64,000 bases of DNA from Nitrosopumilus ureiphilus (GCF_013407185.1 NZ_CP026995.1:1695913-1759912); one strand, 5' to 3'; positions 8,935 to 17,784 are shown, counted from the stretch's first letter. The notes: generated by a model from the sequence alone, not told the origin. Program-made: numbers and translations.

Positions 8935-9765
8935 ATGGAAAAAGTAGCTCTTGTTACAGGTAGTTCTTCAGGTATTGGGTTAGAAACAGTATTAGCACTT
9001 GCAAGAGACGGATACAAAACTTTTGCAAGTATGAGAGATACAAAAAAAGCAGTCGAATTAGAGCAAGCTGCAAAAAAGGAAAAACTTTCAATTGAAATTA
9101 TAGAATTAGATGTCGACAAAGAAAAATCAATAGTTTCTGCAATAAAGAAAATAATTTCAGATTGCGGAAGAATAGATGTTCTAGTAAATAATGCAGGATA
9201 TGGTCAATTTGGATGTACAGAAGATGTTTTAGTTGATGATTTTAGAAAACAGTTTGAAACTAATTTCTTTAGCATTGTAAGAATAATTCAAGAAGTTGCC
9301 CCAATAATGAGAAAGCAAAAGTCAGGAAATATCATAAACATTAGTTCAGTTGCAGGAAGAATGGGTCTGCCAGGATCTCCGGCATACATCAGTTCAAAAT
9401 TTGCACTTGAAGGACTAGGTGAATGTCTACGATATGAACTTGGGCAGTTTGGAATAAAGACTACTTTAATTGAACCAGGAGTGATCAAAACAAACTTTTT
9501 TGAATCAATGAAGATTCCAGATTCGAAGAAGGATCCCAAATACAAAGAGCTCACTGATCACATTCTTTCAGGATTAAAGATGATGGTACAAATGGGAACA
9601 CCGCCATCGGAAGTTGCCAAAGTAATAATAAAAGCAATTCATGACGATGAGATGCTGCCAAGATACATTGTAGGAACTGATGCGGCAATGTTTATGGAAG
9701 CAAAAAAGATAAAAACAGACTTAGAATTTGAGAAATATCTGAGTAAAGAGCTATTTCCAGGCTGA
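8935..9765 (+). CDS. Short-chain dehydrogenase/reductase (SDR)
   Basis: The 276-residue protein shows the classical SDR set: VTGSSSGIG at residues 7-15 for NAD(P), NNAG at 85-88, catalytic Ser138 in INISS, and Tyr151/Lys155 in YISSK. LxxDV at about 57-60 binds the adenine. It reduces or oxidises an unknown alcohol or ketone substrate. It lies 42 bases downstream of the helicase on the same strand and 70 bases upstream of topoisomerase IB, with no obvious functional link. Confidence 0.92.
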   Translation: MEKVALVTGSSSGIGLETVLALARDGYKTFASMRDTKKAVELEQAAKKEKLSIEIIELDVDKEKSIVSAIKKIISDCGRIDVLVNNAGYGQFGCTEDVLVDDFRKQFETNFFSIVRIIQEVAPIMRKQKSGNIINISSVAGRMGLPGSPAYISSKFALEGLGECLRYELGQFGIKTTLIEPGVIKTNFFESMKIPDSKKDPKYKELTDHILSGLKMMVQMGTPPSEVAKVIIKAIHDDEMLPRYIVGTDAAMFMEAKKIKTDLEFEKYLSKELFPG

Positions 9766-9838
9766 AATAGCACACGTTAAATTGATATACACATAGAATA
9801 GAGTTTTTGTCAAAGTCCTCAATTTTAAAGTGAAAAGA

Positions 9839-11500
9839 ATGAAATGGAAAACGCTACAACATAATGGAATCTTATTCCCTCCTGAATATGAGGCTCAAGG
9901 TATTACAATCAAGATCAAAGGCGAAAAGGTACCGCTAGATCTTAACCAAGAAGAAATGGTATACCAGTGGGCAAAAAAGAAAGACACGCCATATGTTCAA
10001 GACAAAGTTTTTCAAAAAAACTTTACAGCAGATTTTTCTAAAACTCTAGATTCAAAATTTAAAAAAACATCATATGAAGACATTGATTTTTCAAACGCGT
10101 ACAAAGTAGTTGACAAAGAAAAAGATCTTAAAGAGATGATGACAAAGGAAGAGAAAAAATCACTTGCCGCCAAAAGAAAAGAGCTACGAGAAAAATTGAA
10201 AGCAAAGTATGGAATTGCCATCATGGATGGAAAGGAAGTTGAAGTTGGAAATTACATGGCAGAACCGCCTGGAATCTTCATTGGAAGAGGGGAACATCCA
10301 CTAAGAGGAAGATGGAAGCCTAGAGTGACTGCAAAAGATGTCACGCTAAATCTTGGTAAAGAAGCCAAAGTACCTGAAGGCAATTGGGGCAAAATTATTC
10401 ATGATAAGGACTCTATGTGGCTAGCAAGTTGGATGGATTTTCTCACACAAAAAAGAAAATACGTATGGCTTGCAGATACTGCGGGATTAAAACAAGACAG
10501 AGATAAGGAAAAGTACGAAAAAGCTGTAAAGCTTGCAAAAGAGATTGACAAAATCAAAGATAGAATTGTAAAAGACATGAAGAGCAAGGATCCAAAAATC
10601 AGCAGAATTGCAACGGCTTGTTATTTGATTTATAGAACCGCAATGAGAGTAGGAGACGAAAAAGATCCAGATGAGGCAGATACTGTAGGTGCCACAACCC
10701 TTAGAAAAGAACACATCAAAATATCTGGAAATGCTATTGAATTTGATTTTCTAGGTAAAGACAGTGTTAGATGGCAAGAGACAGTAGTGGCAGAAGGACA
10801 TGATAAACAATTTCAAGAAAATCTAAAGAAATTAGTTGAAAAGAAAAAACCAAAAGACGAGATTTTTGATGACATTACCTCAAGACATGTCAATGCATAT
10901 TATTCCAGTATCGTAAAGGGTCTAACTGCAAAGGTATTCAGAACATACTTGGCAACAACAGTTGTCAAAAAATATCTTGTAGAGCATGACAACATGAAAG
11001 GAAAAACAGCAACTGAGAAACTATACCATGCAAAATTGGCAAACCTTGAGGCAGCTATGATGTGTAATCATAAAAGAACAATTCCAAAGACATTTGAGCA
11101 ATCATTGGAAAAGAAACGAGATACTCTCAAAAAAGTAGAGAAAGATGAATCTTGGAAGAAGGCCCAAGAGACGCTTAAAAAAGTAGAGACATCTCAACCA
11201 AAGACAGATACACAGAAGAAGAACAAAGAAAAACGAATCAAGACACTAAATGAACAAATCAAAAAACAAAAGAAGAAACACAAAGAAAGATTACAGAAAT
11301 TAGAATTACAAATTGACTTGTCTGAAAAAACTAAAGATTATAACATTGGAACGTCATTAAGGAACTACATTGATCCTCGTGTATTCAAGGCATGGACAGA
11401 TGAAGTAGGTGCTGAATGGGAGAAATTGTACACATCTGCATTACAAAAGAAATTCCTCTGGGTTAAAAATGAAAATGTAAAGTGGATTGATTTAAAGTAA
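9839..11500 (+). CDS. DNA topoisomerase IB (eukaryotic-type)
   Basis: The protein has about 553 residues from the ATG (a GTG three codons earlier is also possible). The N-terminal half matches the eukaryotic topoisomerase I core (WKTLQHNGILFPPEYE, PPGIFIGRGEHPLRGRWKPR). A lysine-rich linker runs around residues 420-485. The C-terminal active-site motif is GTSLRNYIDPR with Tyr510, like the human SKLNYLDPR. The enzyme relaxes supercoils by a 3'-phosphotyrosine intermediate. Among archaea it is a marker of Nitrososphaerota, which supports the taxonomic call. The tRNA-Met gene follows 73 bases downstream. Confidence 0.95.
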   Translation: MKWKTLQHNGILFPPEYEAQGITIKIKGEKVPLDLNQEEMVYQWAKKKDTPYVQDKVFQKNFTADFSKTLDSKFKKTSYEDIDFSNAYKVVDKEKDLKEMMTKEEKKSLAAKRKELREKLKAKYGIAIMDGKEVEVGNYMAEPPGIFIGRGEHPLRGRWKPRVTAKDVTLNLGKEAKVPEGNWGKIIHDKDSMWLASWMDFLTQKRKYVWLADTAGLKQDRDKEKYEKAVKLAKEIDKIKDRIVKDMKSKDPKISRIATACYLIYRTAMRVGDEKDPDEADTVGATTLRKEHIKISGNAIEFDFLGKDSVRWQETVVAEGHDKQFQENLKKLVEKKKPKDEIFDDITSRHVNAYYSSIVKGLTAKVFRTYLATTVVKKYLVEHDNMKGKTATEKLYHAKLANLEAAMMCNHKRTIPKTFEQSLEKKRDTLKKVEKDESWKKAQETLKKVETSQPKTDTQKKNKEKRIKTLNEQIKKQKKKHKERLQKLELQIDLSEKTKDYNIGTSLRNYIDPRVFKAWTDEVGAEWEKLYTSALQKKFLWVKNENVKWIDLK

Positions 11501-11573
11501 AAATATTCATTTAACAATTAATTGCACATATTTTAGAATCATTTAATTTCCCAAATTTTTAGGCATATAGTAT

Positions 11574-11688
11574 GCCGGGGTAGCTCAGCCTGGTTAGAGT
11601 GCCAGTTCGCTTGGTAATCTCTAACGGTTCTCCAACTAAGGCAATACTCATAATCTGGAGGTCGCGAGTTCGAAACTCGCCCCCGGCA
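11574..11688 (+). tRNA. tRNA-Met (CAT), elongator type, with a 40-nt intron
   Basis: The acceptor arms GCCGGGG (11574-11580) and CCCCGGC (11681-11687) pair perfectly, A11688 is the discriminator and no CCA is encoded. The D-arm is GCTC/GAGT. The T-arm is GCGAG-TTCGAAA-CTCGC. The anticodon stem CCAGA/TCTGG and loop CTCATAA form only if bases 11606-11645 are removed. That places the intron between positions 30 and 31, not at the canonical 37/38. The cut sites fit a bulge-helix-bulge: GAG/CTC, then TGCC/GGCA, with bulges AGT and ATA cleaved after their second base. The acceptor and T-arm sequences resemble archaeal elongator tRNA-Met, not the initiator. Confidence 0.92.
11606..11645 (+). other. 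tRNA intron (non-canonical position 30/31)
   Basis: Removing these 40 bases restores a five-pair anticodon stem and the CTCATAA loop. Flanking pairs GAG/CTC and TGCC/GGCA with bulges AG|T and AT|A give the splicing-endonuclease bulge-helix-bulge geometry. Inside the intron, TTGG (11611-11614) can pair with CCAA. Exon joining would need RtcB, which is encoded at 30365-31828. Confidence 0.75.
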
Positions 11689-12094
11689 CACATAACTTAG
11701 TTTACTCCCCCTCCCCGACCTACTGTATAGTCATTGAGTACTAGGCACGAATCAAGACATAGAATTGACATTCACAATTACAGATCAAGGATGAAGCAAA
11801 TCAATGACCAGATTCAAAGAGAACTATCATCTGAGAATAGATTTGATTACATTTCAAATCAAAATTTGGAAAATCTTACTACAGTATCAAATTCATTTTT
11901 ACAGCAAGTAAGAGAAGATATCAAAGAAAAAATTCAGAGAACCATATTGCAATTCATATAATACAGATTTCCATTCTTCATTCTATCCTGATACTTTTTT
12001 GGATGCCTACATTAAAGGACTACTAGTTGAGTCTGAATATGCCTAAAACTATCAAATGGGCATCGCATCTTTAGTTTGATACCGCAATGGAGTT
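11673..12094. repeat. 422-bp direct repeat, left copy
   Basis: This stretch recurs at 17363-17784 with a constant offset of 5690 bases, no gaps and two substitutions (11738 G to A, 12065 G to A). It begins inside the tRNA-Met gene, so its first 16 bases are the tRNA 3' end, and it ends at GGAGTT. The two copies bracket about 5.3 kb. The right copy lacks the rest of the tRNA, so the intact tRNA side is probably the original site. Confidence 0.97.
11734..11961 (+). CDS. Small hypothetical protein, copy 1
   Basis: This 75-residue frame starts with TTG; an internal ATG at 11791 would give 56 residues. The product is polar and predicted helical (MKQINDQIQRELSSENRFDYISNQN, then QQVREDIKEKIQRTILQFI at the end). 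No family is recognised. It lies wholly inside the direct repeat, and the second copy differs only at residue 2 (Ser or Asn). Coding status is uncertain because near-identity of the copies gives no evidence of selection. Confidence 0.5.
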   Translation: MSTRHESRHRIDIHNYRSRMKQINDQIQRELSSENRFDYISNQNLENLTTVSNSFLQQVREDIKEKIQRTILQFI

Positions 12095-12253
12095 TTAGAT
12101 GCTTCATTGTTTCCCTCGGCGGGATTTGTAAAAGTAGTTTGACACCCTTATGATTTTAGCCTAGAATAGATCCAAAATGTATCATAGGTTCAACTCCACG
12201 GGGATTCACCTAAACCATTTTGGGGACAGAAATGGACGCAGATGAGAATGAAT
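12095..12253. other. Island left interior, non-coding
   Basis: No convincing gene is present. It holds one copy of the motif TAGTTTGACACCCTTA (12135-12150), repeated at 17256-17271 near the right end of the island. A related TAGTTTGATACC lies inside each direct repeat. Confidence 0.5.
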
Positions 12254-13069
12254 TTAGAATTCCTTTTTAATGCCAACAATCACACTAGTTGGAATTCCTA
12301 CATACATTCCTACATTCAATAGAATCAAACTAATTCCATATCCCAATACTTCAGATTCTGAATCCATATCAACATAATTTAGAATTGACAATGAACTAAT
12401 CATTGGAGTAATTGCAACTTTTACCATTTCTTTGAATACTGGATTTTCACGCTCATAATCTGCAATTACAGGACTAAATGAATAGTAGAAATCATTGAAT
12501 GTGTTTATAAAAGAAGTTCCTGATTCTGTGTTTAGTAATGAGTTGTCTCTGAGTTCTCTTAGTTGTTGTACTTGTGGTGCTAATTCAGAACCGTATGTTG
12601 CAGTAGCAATAAGACAACCTCCTCCTGATTCTTCAAATTCACATTTACCTGTTTGATGATTGTAGGCCCCATTGGGAGGACAAGAAAATTCAGGTACTAT
12701 TTCTGAAGAAATTAAATTTGCGACAATTTTTACATCACCAAAAGTACAATCACCTTCAACTGTAAATGATTCAGAGGAAGTCATTGTTCCACTCGGATAA
12801 CATTCACCTCCAGAAAACTGTAATTCCAAATTCACATTCCCATCATCAACAATACTGCCTAACATGTAAGGACTATCATCTTTGATCATTCCGTCATTTA
12901 CTTCAAATGAAACAGTTTGTTGTTCTGGAGCTCGTTGTTTATCATCATATTCTTCAAAGAAAATTGTTGCTTCATAAAATCCGTCATAGATAGTACTTCT
13001 AGAAATTTCACTTTGAGCAAAAGCAGACGAAAAAATACAGGTAAATAAAATCACAATAAGGTATTTCAT
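12254..13069 (-). CDS. Secreted CFI-box protein with C-terminal membrane anchor
   Basis: The 271-residue protein starts with a signal peptide (MKYLIVILFTCIFSSAFA). A beta-rich region to about residue 135 contains two cysteines. Then comes GGCLIATATYGSELAPQVQQL followed by RELRDN, which matches the CFI-box C-terminal module seen in many archaeal and bacterial surface proteins. A final hydrophobic segment near residues 243-266 (VLGYGISLILLNVGMYVGIP) would anchor it in the membrane, ending in KKEF. It probably sits on the outer face of the cell. Its function is unknown. It lies inside the tRNA-Met island and is divergent from the next gene. Confidence 0.75.
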   Translation of the reverse strand: MKYLIVILFTCIFSSAFAQSEISRSTIYDGFYEATIFFEEYDDKQRAPEQQTVSFEVNDGMIKDDSPYMLGSIVDDGNVNLELQFSGGECYPSGTMTSSESFTVEGDCTFGDVKIVANLISSEIVPEFSCPPNGAYNHQTGKCEFEESGGGCLIATATYGSELAPQVQQLRELRDNSLLNTESGTSFINTFNDFYYSFSPVIADYERENPVFKEMVKVAITPMISSLSILNYVDMDSESEVLGYGISLILLNVGMYVGIPTSVIVGIKKEF

Positions 13070-13183
13070 AAATTTATAAAGTCATTTTTTGATTAAATGT
13101 TTTTTGGTGATCATCGTCTTTATTACAAGTTAAAAAAATCATTGTCCAGATTTTTGATTGATTTTAAGTGATTAGATTTTCAT

Positions 13184-13615
13184 ATGATTTATCTTAAAGT
13201 AAGAGAAAGCAAAAAAATGGTTTTTGATTTATTTGATAAGAAGATAGATCGTTACATCATAAAGATAAATTATCAAAACTATGGACATGGAAAAATTTTT
13301 GATGGTAATGACAATCTTTTAGGAAATATAATGCCAGGAACAGAACCAAATGCAAACCATCTATTAGTACAACTTTCAAATAGTGAATCTGTTTTACATA
13401 TTAAAAAAAGTGGGCATGCTTTAGATAGAGAACTTCACATTGAGGATAAGAATGAAGAGACATTAGGAAAAATTAAAGGAAATAGATCTGAGATGTTTGT
13501 AGTATTTTTTGAGATTGAAACTATTGGAAAAATTATTGTAAAAATTGATGTTAAACAAAACCAATGTCTAATTAAAAACAATAAAGAACCAATTGCAATG
13601 GTTTCAATGCAATAA
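13184..13615 (+). CDS. Hypothetical protein, possibly a Tubby/LURP-like beta barrel
   Basis: The 143-residue protein has no signal peptide or membrane helix. Its pattern of short strands with repeated G-K-I and D-x-x-x-x-LG-x-I units (GKIFDGNDNLLGNI, then EDKNEETLGKIKG) resembles the Tubby-C-like/LURP-one fold of phospholipid scramblase relatives. This is a shape resemblance only. It lies inside the island and is followed nine bases later by a small frame. Confidence 0.6.
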   Translation: MIYLKVRESKKMVFDLFDKKIDRYIIKINYQNYGHGKIFDGNDNLLGNIMPGTEPNANHLLVQLSNSESVLHIKKSGHALDRELHIEDKNEETLGKIKGNRSEMFVVFFEIETIGKIIVKIDVKQNQCLIKNNKEPIAMVSMQ

Positions 13616-13624
13616 GGAACATTT

Positions 13625-13765
13625 TTGCAATGGACTCTAACTGATGATGAAAAGACTATTGTTTTAGAGGTGAAGGATCTTTGGGCAGATAGGCAATTAT
13701 TACTTGGGTTAGTAATTGGCATGGATAGAATAATTCAAGGCACGTTTCATCATGGGGGAGATTAA
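13625..13765 (+). CDS. Small hypothetical protein
   Basis: A TTG-started frame of 46 residues (QWTLTDDEKTIVLEVKDLW, then ADRQLLLGLVIGMDRIIQG) lies in the same frame as the upstream 143-residue gene and nine bases after its stop. Amino-acid composition is normal for a protein. It could be a coupled small gene or a fragment left after a stop codon arose. No family is recognised. Confidence 0.4.
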   Translation: MQWTLTDDEKTIVLEVKDLWADRQLLLGLVIGMDRIIQGTFHHGGD

Positions 13766-13783
13766 TTTTAAATTTTTCAAATA

Positions 13784-16700
13784 CTAATCAATTTTGATTG
13801 AATCTAAAATTTGATCAAATACAGATGAATAATTATCAAAAATTTTCAAATCAGTTCCAATATCAAAATGAATAATTCTGTCGTTATCCAAAATCAAAAT
13901 GCTACGTGATTTCATTATTTCAAAAGTTTCAGGATTGTTCCATTCATACTCGATAATAAAAGCATCATGTCCATCAACTTGAAATTCTTTTTCAATATTA
14001 ATTAACGATATATTTCCCGAATCAACTTCTTGTTGCATATAGTCTCTAAAATAAGAAATTTCATCACTCCAAGTATATCCTGGTTCTATGTACAAACTTT
14101 TCAATGTCATTGCTGGAATTAAATCCCAATTTTGGGGACTAAGTGCCAAAATTTTACGATTTTGTATATCATCATAACTAAAACAAGTCCAATCTCCAGG
14201 ATATGTCACTGTAATTCCTAATGCAGATTCATAACAAACTTGGTCAATAATAGATTCTTGTTTAGGAATATTTTCTTCTAAACTATCCTCATTAGATACT
14301 CCAACTATGCCATTTTTTACCAAAAATTCAATTGCATTAAGATATTCATCTTCTGAGATTTGCCCACTTGCCCACCACTGGGTCTGAGTTTTTACCCAAT
14401 CAGGAATTTTTTCATTTGTGCTTTTTGCCGATTGTTCTGGAACTGAAATGATGTTTTCTTTAATCAAGTAAGATAAACCATTTTTGAAATCAGACTCACC
14501 AATTTGACCATCTGTCCACCACTTTGCATTGTTTTTTACCCAATCAGGTACTTTTTGCCTTTCTTTTTGTACTGGTACATCAAATTTGGGTTGTTTTTTA
14601 TCAATAATCTTATCTTCTGACTTTATTTTTTCTTTAATTATATTTTCAACGTTATCAAAATTCCGAGACATTCCACCATTTACAGAATTCCAATCTTCTT
14701 TCAAGAGCGGTATTGTAGATAATTCTCCATTTTGATATATCGTGATTGTTTTTGCATAAATTATTTTTTTAGTTTCAGGAGTAGTTATAGAAACAGAACC
14801 GTCATTTAGTAACAATGTAGAAGTTTTCGTATTTGAGTTGTGATCTAAAATTAATTCAGTTCCCCTTACAGTGACTGCAAATCCTTCGGGAGTTGTAATT
14901 GTACAAAAGAATTTTCCATCTCTGAATGTTACATCAGCTCCTTTTTCTTTACATTTTGCAATATTATGAACAAGTTTTATTTTTCCTGTAATTAATTCAA
15001 TTACTGATTTAGATTTTTTTATTTTGACTTCTGATTTTGGTGCGATTTTTAATTCTTCAATTTTATCAAGATCTTGTAATTCAACATGTTTTGTTTCAGT
15101 AATGATGGTTACATCTTTTTTTAGATCATAATCAAATGTTTCATGTACAATTAAATTGTCATCTGAATCTAAAATTGAAGCATCTTCAATGTATTTTATT
15201 GTTAATCCTGAGTGTTTATCTACTCCTGTTTTTGGAATTATTGGTTCGGATTCATCAATTGTTGGATTATCTATATTGGGTTGTTGGTTATTTGTTTGTG
15301 ATTCAACGTTTGCTTGAATAAAAACAAAGTCATCTTTGCAACTATCAGTAAAACCAACATGTATTCTATCTATGTTTGATGGGATGGATTTTACTATTGC
15401 TCCTGAAAAAATACCTGTTGACTTTCCTGTTTCCATGATTTCATGTGATGTGAATTCCTTTGCAAATCCAGTATCTTTCTCAATAGTTGAAAATGTTACT
15501 TTTATGGAATCAATTGAATTTTTATTTTTATTTTCATTTGGTGCAACAGCAGTTACAAAAATTTTATCAGAAAGAGAATAGGATTTTTTGTCTAATTGTA
15601 TTCTACTATCTATATTCTTGCAAACAAACGGTTCAGATATTTTTGGAATTTGAATTACATTAGGAGAAAATGAGGAATTATTATTTCCAGAACACTTGTC
15701 TGAGGATACTACTGTGACTGTCACCGAATCAAGACTAGACCGAAAAGAACCGGATTTTGGTGAAACAGTAAACGATACTCGATAGTCCCCCAAAGGAGTA
15801 TTACAGGTTGTCGATATCCAAGAATTTACAGTAGTAAAATGACCTTGTTCTGGTTGATTCCATTCTTTAAGCGAACTACCTGATTTTACTTCAGAAGTAA
15901 AAAATTGTGTTGAGCTTATAGTAAGAAGCGGCGGATTTCCTTTAATTGTTGACACCTTTACCGGGACTTTACTTTTCTCACCTTGTTTGACAGTAAGAAA
16001 AAAAGGAACATCCACTTTGAAATCATAAATATCTATAGATTTTGGGATATCAATACACACTACACCAGGAGGACAACTTTTTCCGATATCAGAGCTACTA
16101 CTTGTTCCTGTTCCAGAAGATGCTGCTTTAGTTAATTTTGCATTCCAGTTTGAAGAGCCTTGTGAAAAGGACATTGATTTTGAAATAGTGGCTCCTTTAG
16201 AGTGAGAAACGCTAATAGATTCAGCAAAATTAAACGGATTGGATACATAATCAAATCCACCAGACTCAAAAGTATTTTTTCCACAATCAATTGGGACCTG
16301 GATAGATTTTGGGGAGACATTGTATGGTGTAAAATATAATTTTCCGTTACTGTCAATCCCTCCTTTAACATCAAATGATGTGGTAATAGATTTTTGTTGT
16401 GTGCATTTAAAACCTGGACTAGATATTGCTTTTGCAGAAACGCTTACTGCACCATCACCCTTTCCAAGTTTTATTTTTCCAGAATTTATTTCATAATAAA
16501 TCTCAGCATATTGAGAATAGCTAAATTTCCCATTTTTTGAATTTCCAGAAATTTCGATTATTCCACTATTAGATTTTGTGGCAATTTTTTTTGCCACAGT
16601 GTTTCCAGTATTCTGATTTGACGTCCTTGGTTCTGAACATTTTGGATCAGATGGAGAAGAAATATGTGATCCATCACCATTAAAATTTCCACTAGCAGTT

Positions 16701-17110
16701 GCTAAAGTTTTTCCATTATGAGTAGAAGATGCAACATATGTTCCAGAGAAATACCAATTGCTTCCAGCTTTACTTCCACTACCTTTGTCATCAATGAATC
16801 TGTCAGGAGGGTTTATCGCAGACATTCTACCAGTAGTTGTTGTTACTACATTTCCACATGGATCTTTAAATGAAATATTTACACTGTGGATTTCTGGATC
16901 ATTGACTGTTCCCCAAATTCCCAGATCAGCACCTTTCTTCAGATCAGATGTAATGTGAAGTGTATTATCCACCCACCAAACTGTTCCTGCTCTTCCAGGA
17001 TAAGCGGCTTCTGCCCAATCACCATGAGTAGCATTTGCAATTTCAAATGATGAAAAACCAATAGTCATTAAACAAACTATAATAATTGCAATAACAACAG
17101 TGGGCATCAT
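13784..17110 (-). CDS. Large secreted protein: FecR-like region, two PDWVK repeats, PsbP-like C-terminus
   Basis: This is a 1108-residue surface protein. Residues 1-28 form a signal peptide or membrane segment. The long middle is rich in Ser, Asn, Lys and beta strands, consistent with Ig-like extracellular modules. Around residues 735-800 the segment GKFFCTITTPEGFAVTVRGT followed by LLLNDGSVSITTP resembles a FecR domain. Two repeats follow, PDWVKNNAKWWTDGQIGESD and PDWVKTQTQWWASGQISEDE, each ending in a short helix, a module frequent in Nitrosopumilus secreted proteins. The last 150 residues (YPGDWTCFSYDD to ILDSIKID) look PsbP-like. The role is unknown; attachment or sensing at the cell surface is a guess. 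Confidence 0.8.
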   Translation of the reverse strand: MMPTVVIAIIIVCLMTIGFSSFEIANATHGDWAEAAYPGRAGTVWWVDNTLHITSDLKKGADLGIWGTVNDPEIHSVNISFKDPCGNVVTTTTGRMSAINPPDRFIDDKGSGSKAGSNWYFSGTYVASSTHNGKTLATASGNFNGDGSHISSPSDPKCSEPRTSNQNTGNTVAKKIATKSNSGIIEISGNSKNGKFSYSQYAEIYYEINSGKIKLGKGDGAVSVSAKAISSPGFKCTQQKSITTSFDVKGGIDSNGKLYFTPYNVSPKSIQVPIDCGKNTFESGGFDYVSNPFNFAESISVSHSKGATISKSMSFSQGSSNWNAKLTKAASSGTGTSSSSDIGKSCPPGVVCIDIPKSIDIYDFKVDVPFFLTVKQGEKSKVPVKVSTIKGNPPLLTISSTQFFTSEVKSGSSLKEWNQPEQGHFTTVNSWISTTCNTPLGDYRVSFTVSPKSGSFRSSLDSVTVTVVSSDKCSGNNNSSFSPNVIQIPKISEPFVCKNIDSRIQLDKKSYSLSDKIFVTAVAPNENKNKNSIDSIKVTFSTIEKDTGFAKEFTSHEIMETGKSTGIFSGAIVKSIPSNIDRIHVGFTDSCKDDFVFIQANVESQTNNQQPNIDNPTIDESEPIIPKTGVDKHSGLTIKYIEDASILDSDDNLIVHETFDYDLKKDVTIITETKHVELQDLDKIEELKIAPKSEVKIKKSKSVIELITGKIKLVHNIAKCKEKGADVTFRDGKFFCTITTPEGFAVTVRGTELILDHNSNTKTSTLLLNDGSVSITTPETKKIIYAKTITIYQNGELSTIPLLKEDWNSVNGGMSRNFDNVENIIKEKIKSEDKIIDKKQPKFDVPVQKERQKVPDWVKNNAKWWTDGQIGESDFKNGLSYLIKENIISVPEQSAKSTNEKIPDWVKTQTQWWASGQISEDEYLNAIEFLVKNGIVGVSNEDSLEENIPKQESIIDQVCYESALGITVTYPGDWTCFSYDDIQNRKILALSPQNWDLIPAMTLKSLYIEPGYTWSDEISYFRDYMQQEVDSGNISLINIEKEFQVDGHDAFIIEYEWNNPETFEIMKSRSILILDNDRIIHFDIGTDLKIFDNYSSVFDQILDSIKID

Positions 17111-17362
17111 ATTCTCATATTGTTTTAGAAGGTAATAAAATGATCAAGGATTTCGTGTCTAAATCTCTGTTTTAGAGTAGATTTTGAAATGAATCCAGAG
17201 ATGCTTGAACCATTTATAGGAATTATTTTAGTTCTGTCAAAGGGATTTACGATTTTAGTTTGACACCCTTACCATATTTTGATTCAAGTCACTTCCAAGT
17301 AGAATTGTAAAAATCGAATTTTCTTTATAAACAAAATGGGCCGGCATCTAACTAGTTTCACA
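17111..17362. other. Island right interior, non-coding
   Basis: No gene is visible. It contains the second TAGTTTGACACCCTTA (17256-17271) and the sequence just left of the repeat, GGCCGGCATCTAACTAG, which is not part of a tRNA. It also holds the upstream region of the large secreted protein. Confidence 0.5.
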
Positions 17363-17784
17363 AAACTCGCCCCCGGCACACATAACTTAGTTTACTCCCC
17401 CTCCCCGACCTACTGTATAGTCATTGAATACTAGGCACGAATCAAGACATAGAATTGACATTCACAATTACAGATCAAGGATGAAGCAAATCAATGACCA
17501 GATTCAAAGAGAACTATCATCTGAGAATAGATTTGATTACATTTCAAATCAAAATTTGGAAAATCTTACTACAGTATCAAATTCATTTTTACAGCAAGTA
17601 AGAGAAGATATCAAAGAAAAAATTCAGAGAACCATATTGCAATTCATATAATACAGATTTCCATTCTTCATTCTATCCTGATACTTTTTTGGATGCCTAC
17701 ATTAAAGGACTACTAGTTGAGTCTGAATATGCCTAAAACTATCAAATGGGCATCACATCTTTAGTTTGATACCGCAATGGAGTT
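17363..17784. repeat. 422-bp direct repeat, right copy
   Basis: This copy matches 11673-12094 base for base except at 17428 and 17755. Its first 16 bases duplicate the 3' end of the tRNA-Met gene (AAACTCGCCCCCGGCA), but no tRNA body precedes it. It marks the right border of the island. Confidence 0.97.
17424..17651 (+). CDS. Small hypothetical protein, copy 2
   Basis: This is the second copy of the 75-residue frame in the direct repeat, identical to the first except Asn in place of Ser at residue 2. The start is TTG, or ATG at 17481. Helical, polar, family unknown. The G to A change that alters residue 2 is one of only two differences between the repeats. Confidence 0.45.
   Translation: MNTRHESRHRIDIHNYRSRMKQINDQIQRELSSENRFDYISNQNLENLTTVSNSFLQQVREDIKEKIQRTILQFI

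Noticed and set aside
12180-12215. A GGTTCAACTCC segment that looks like a tRNA T-arm
   Set aside because: No acceptor or anticodon partner can be found in reach.
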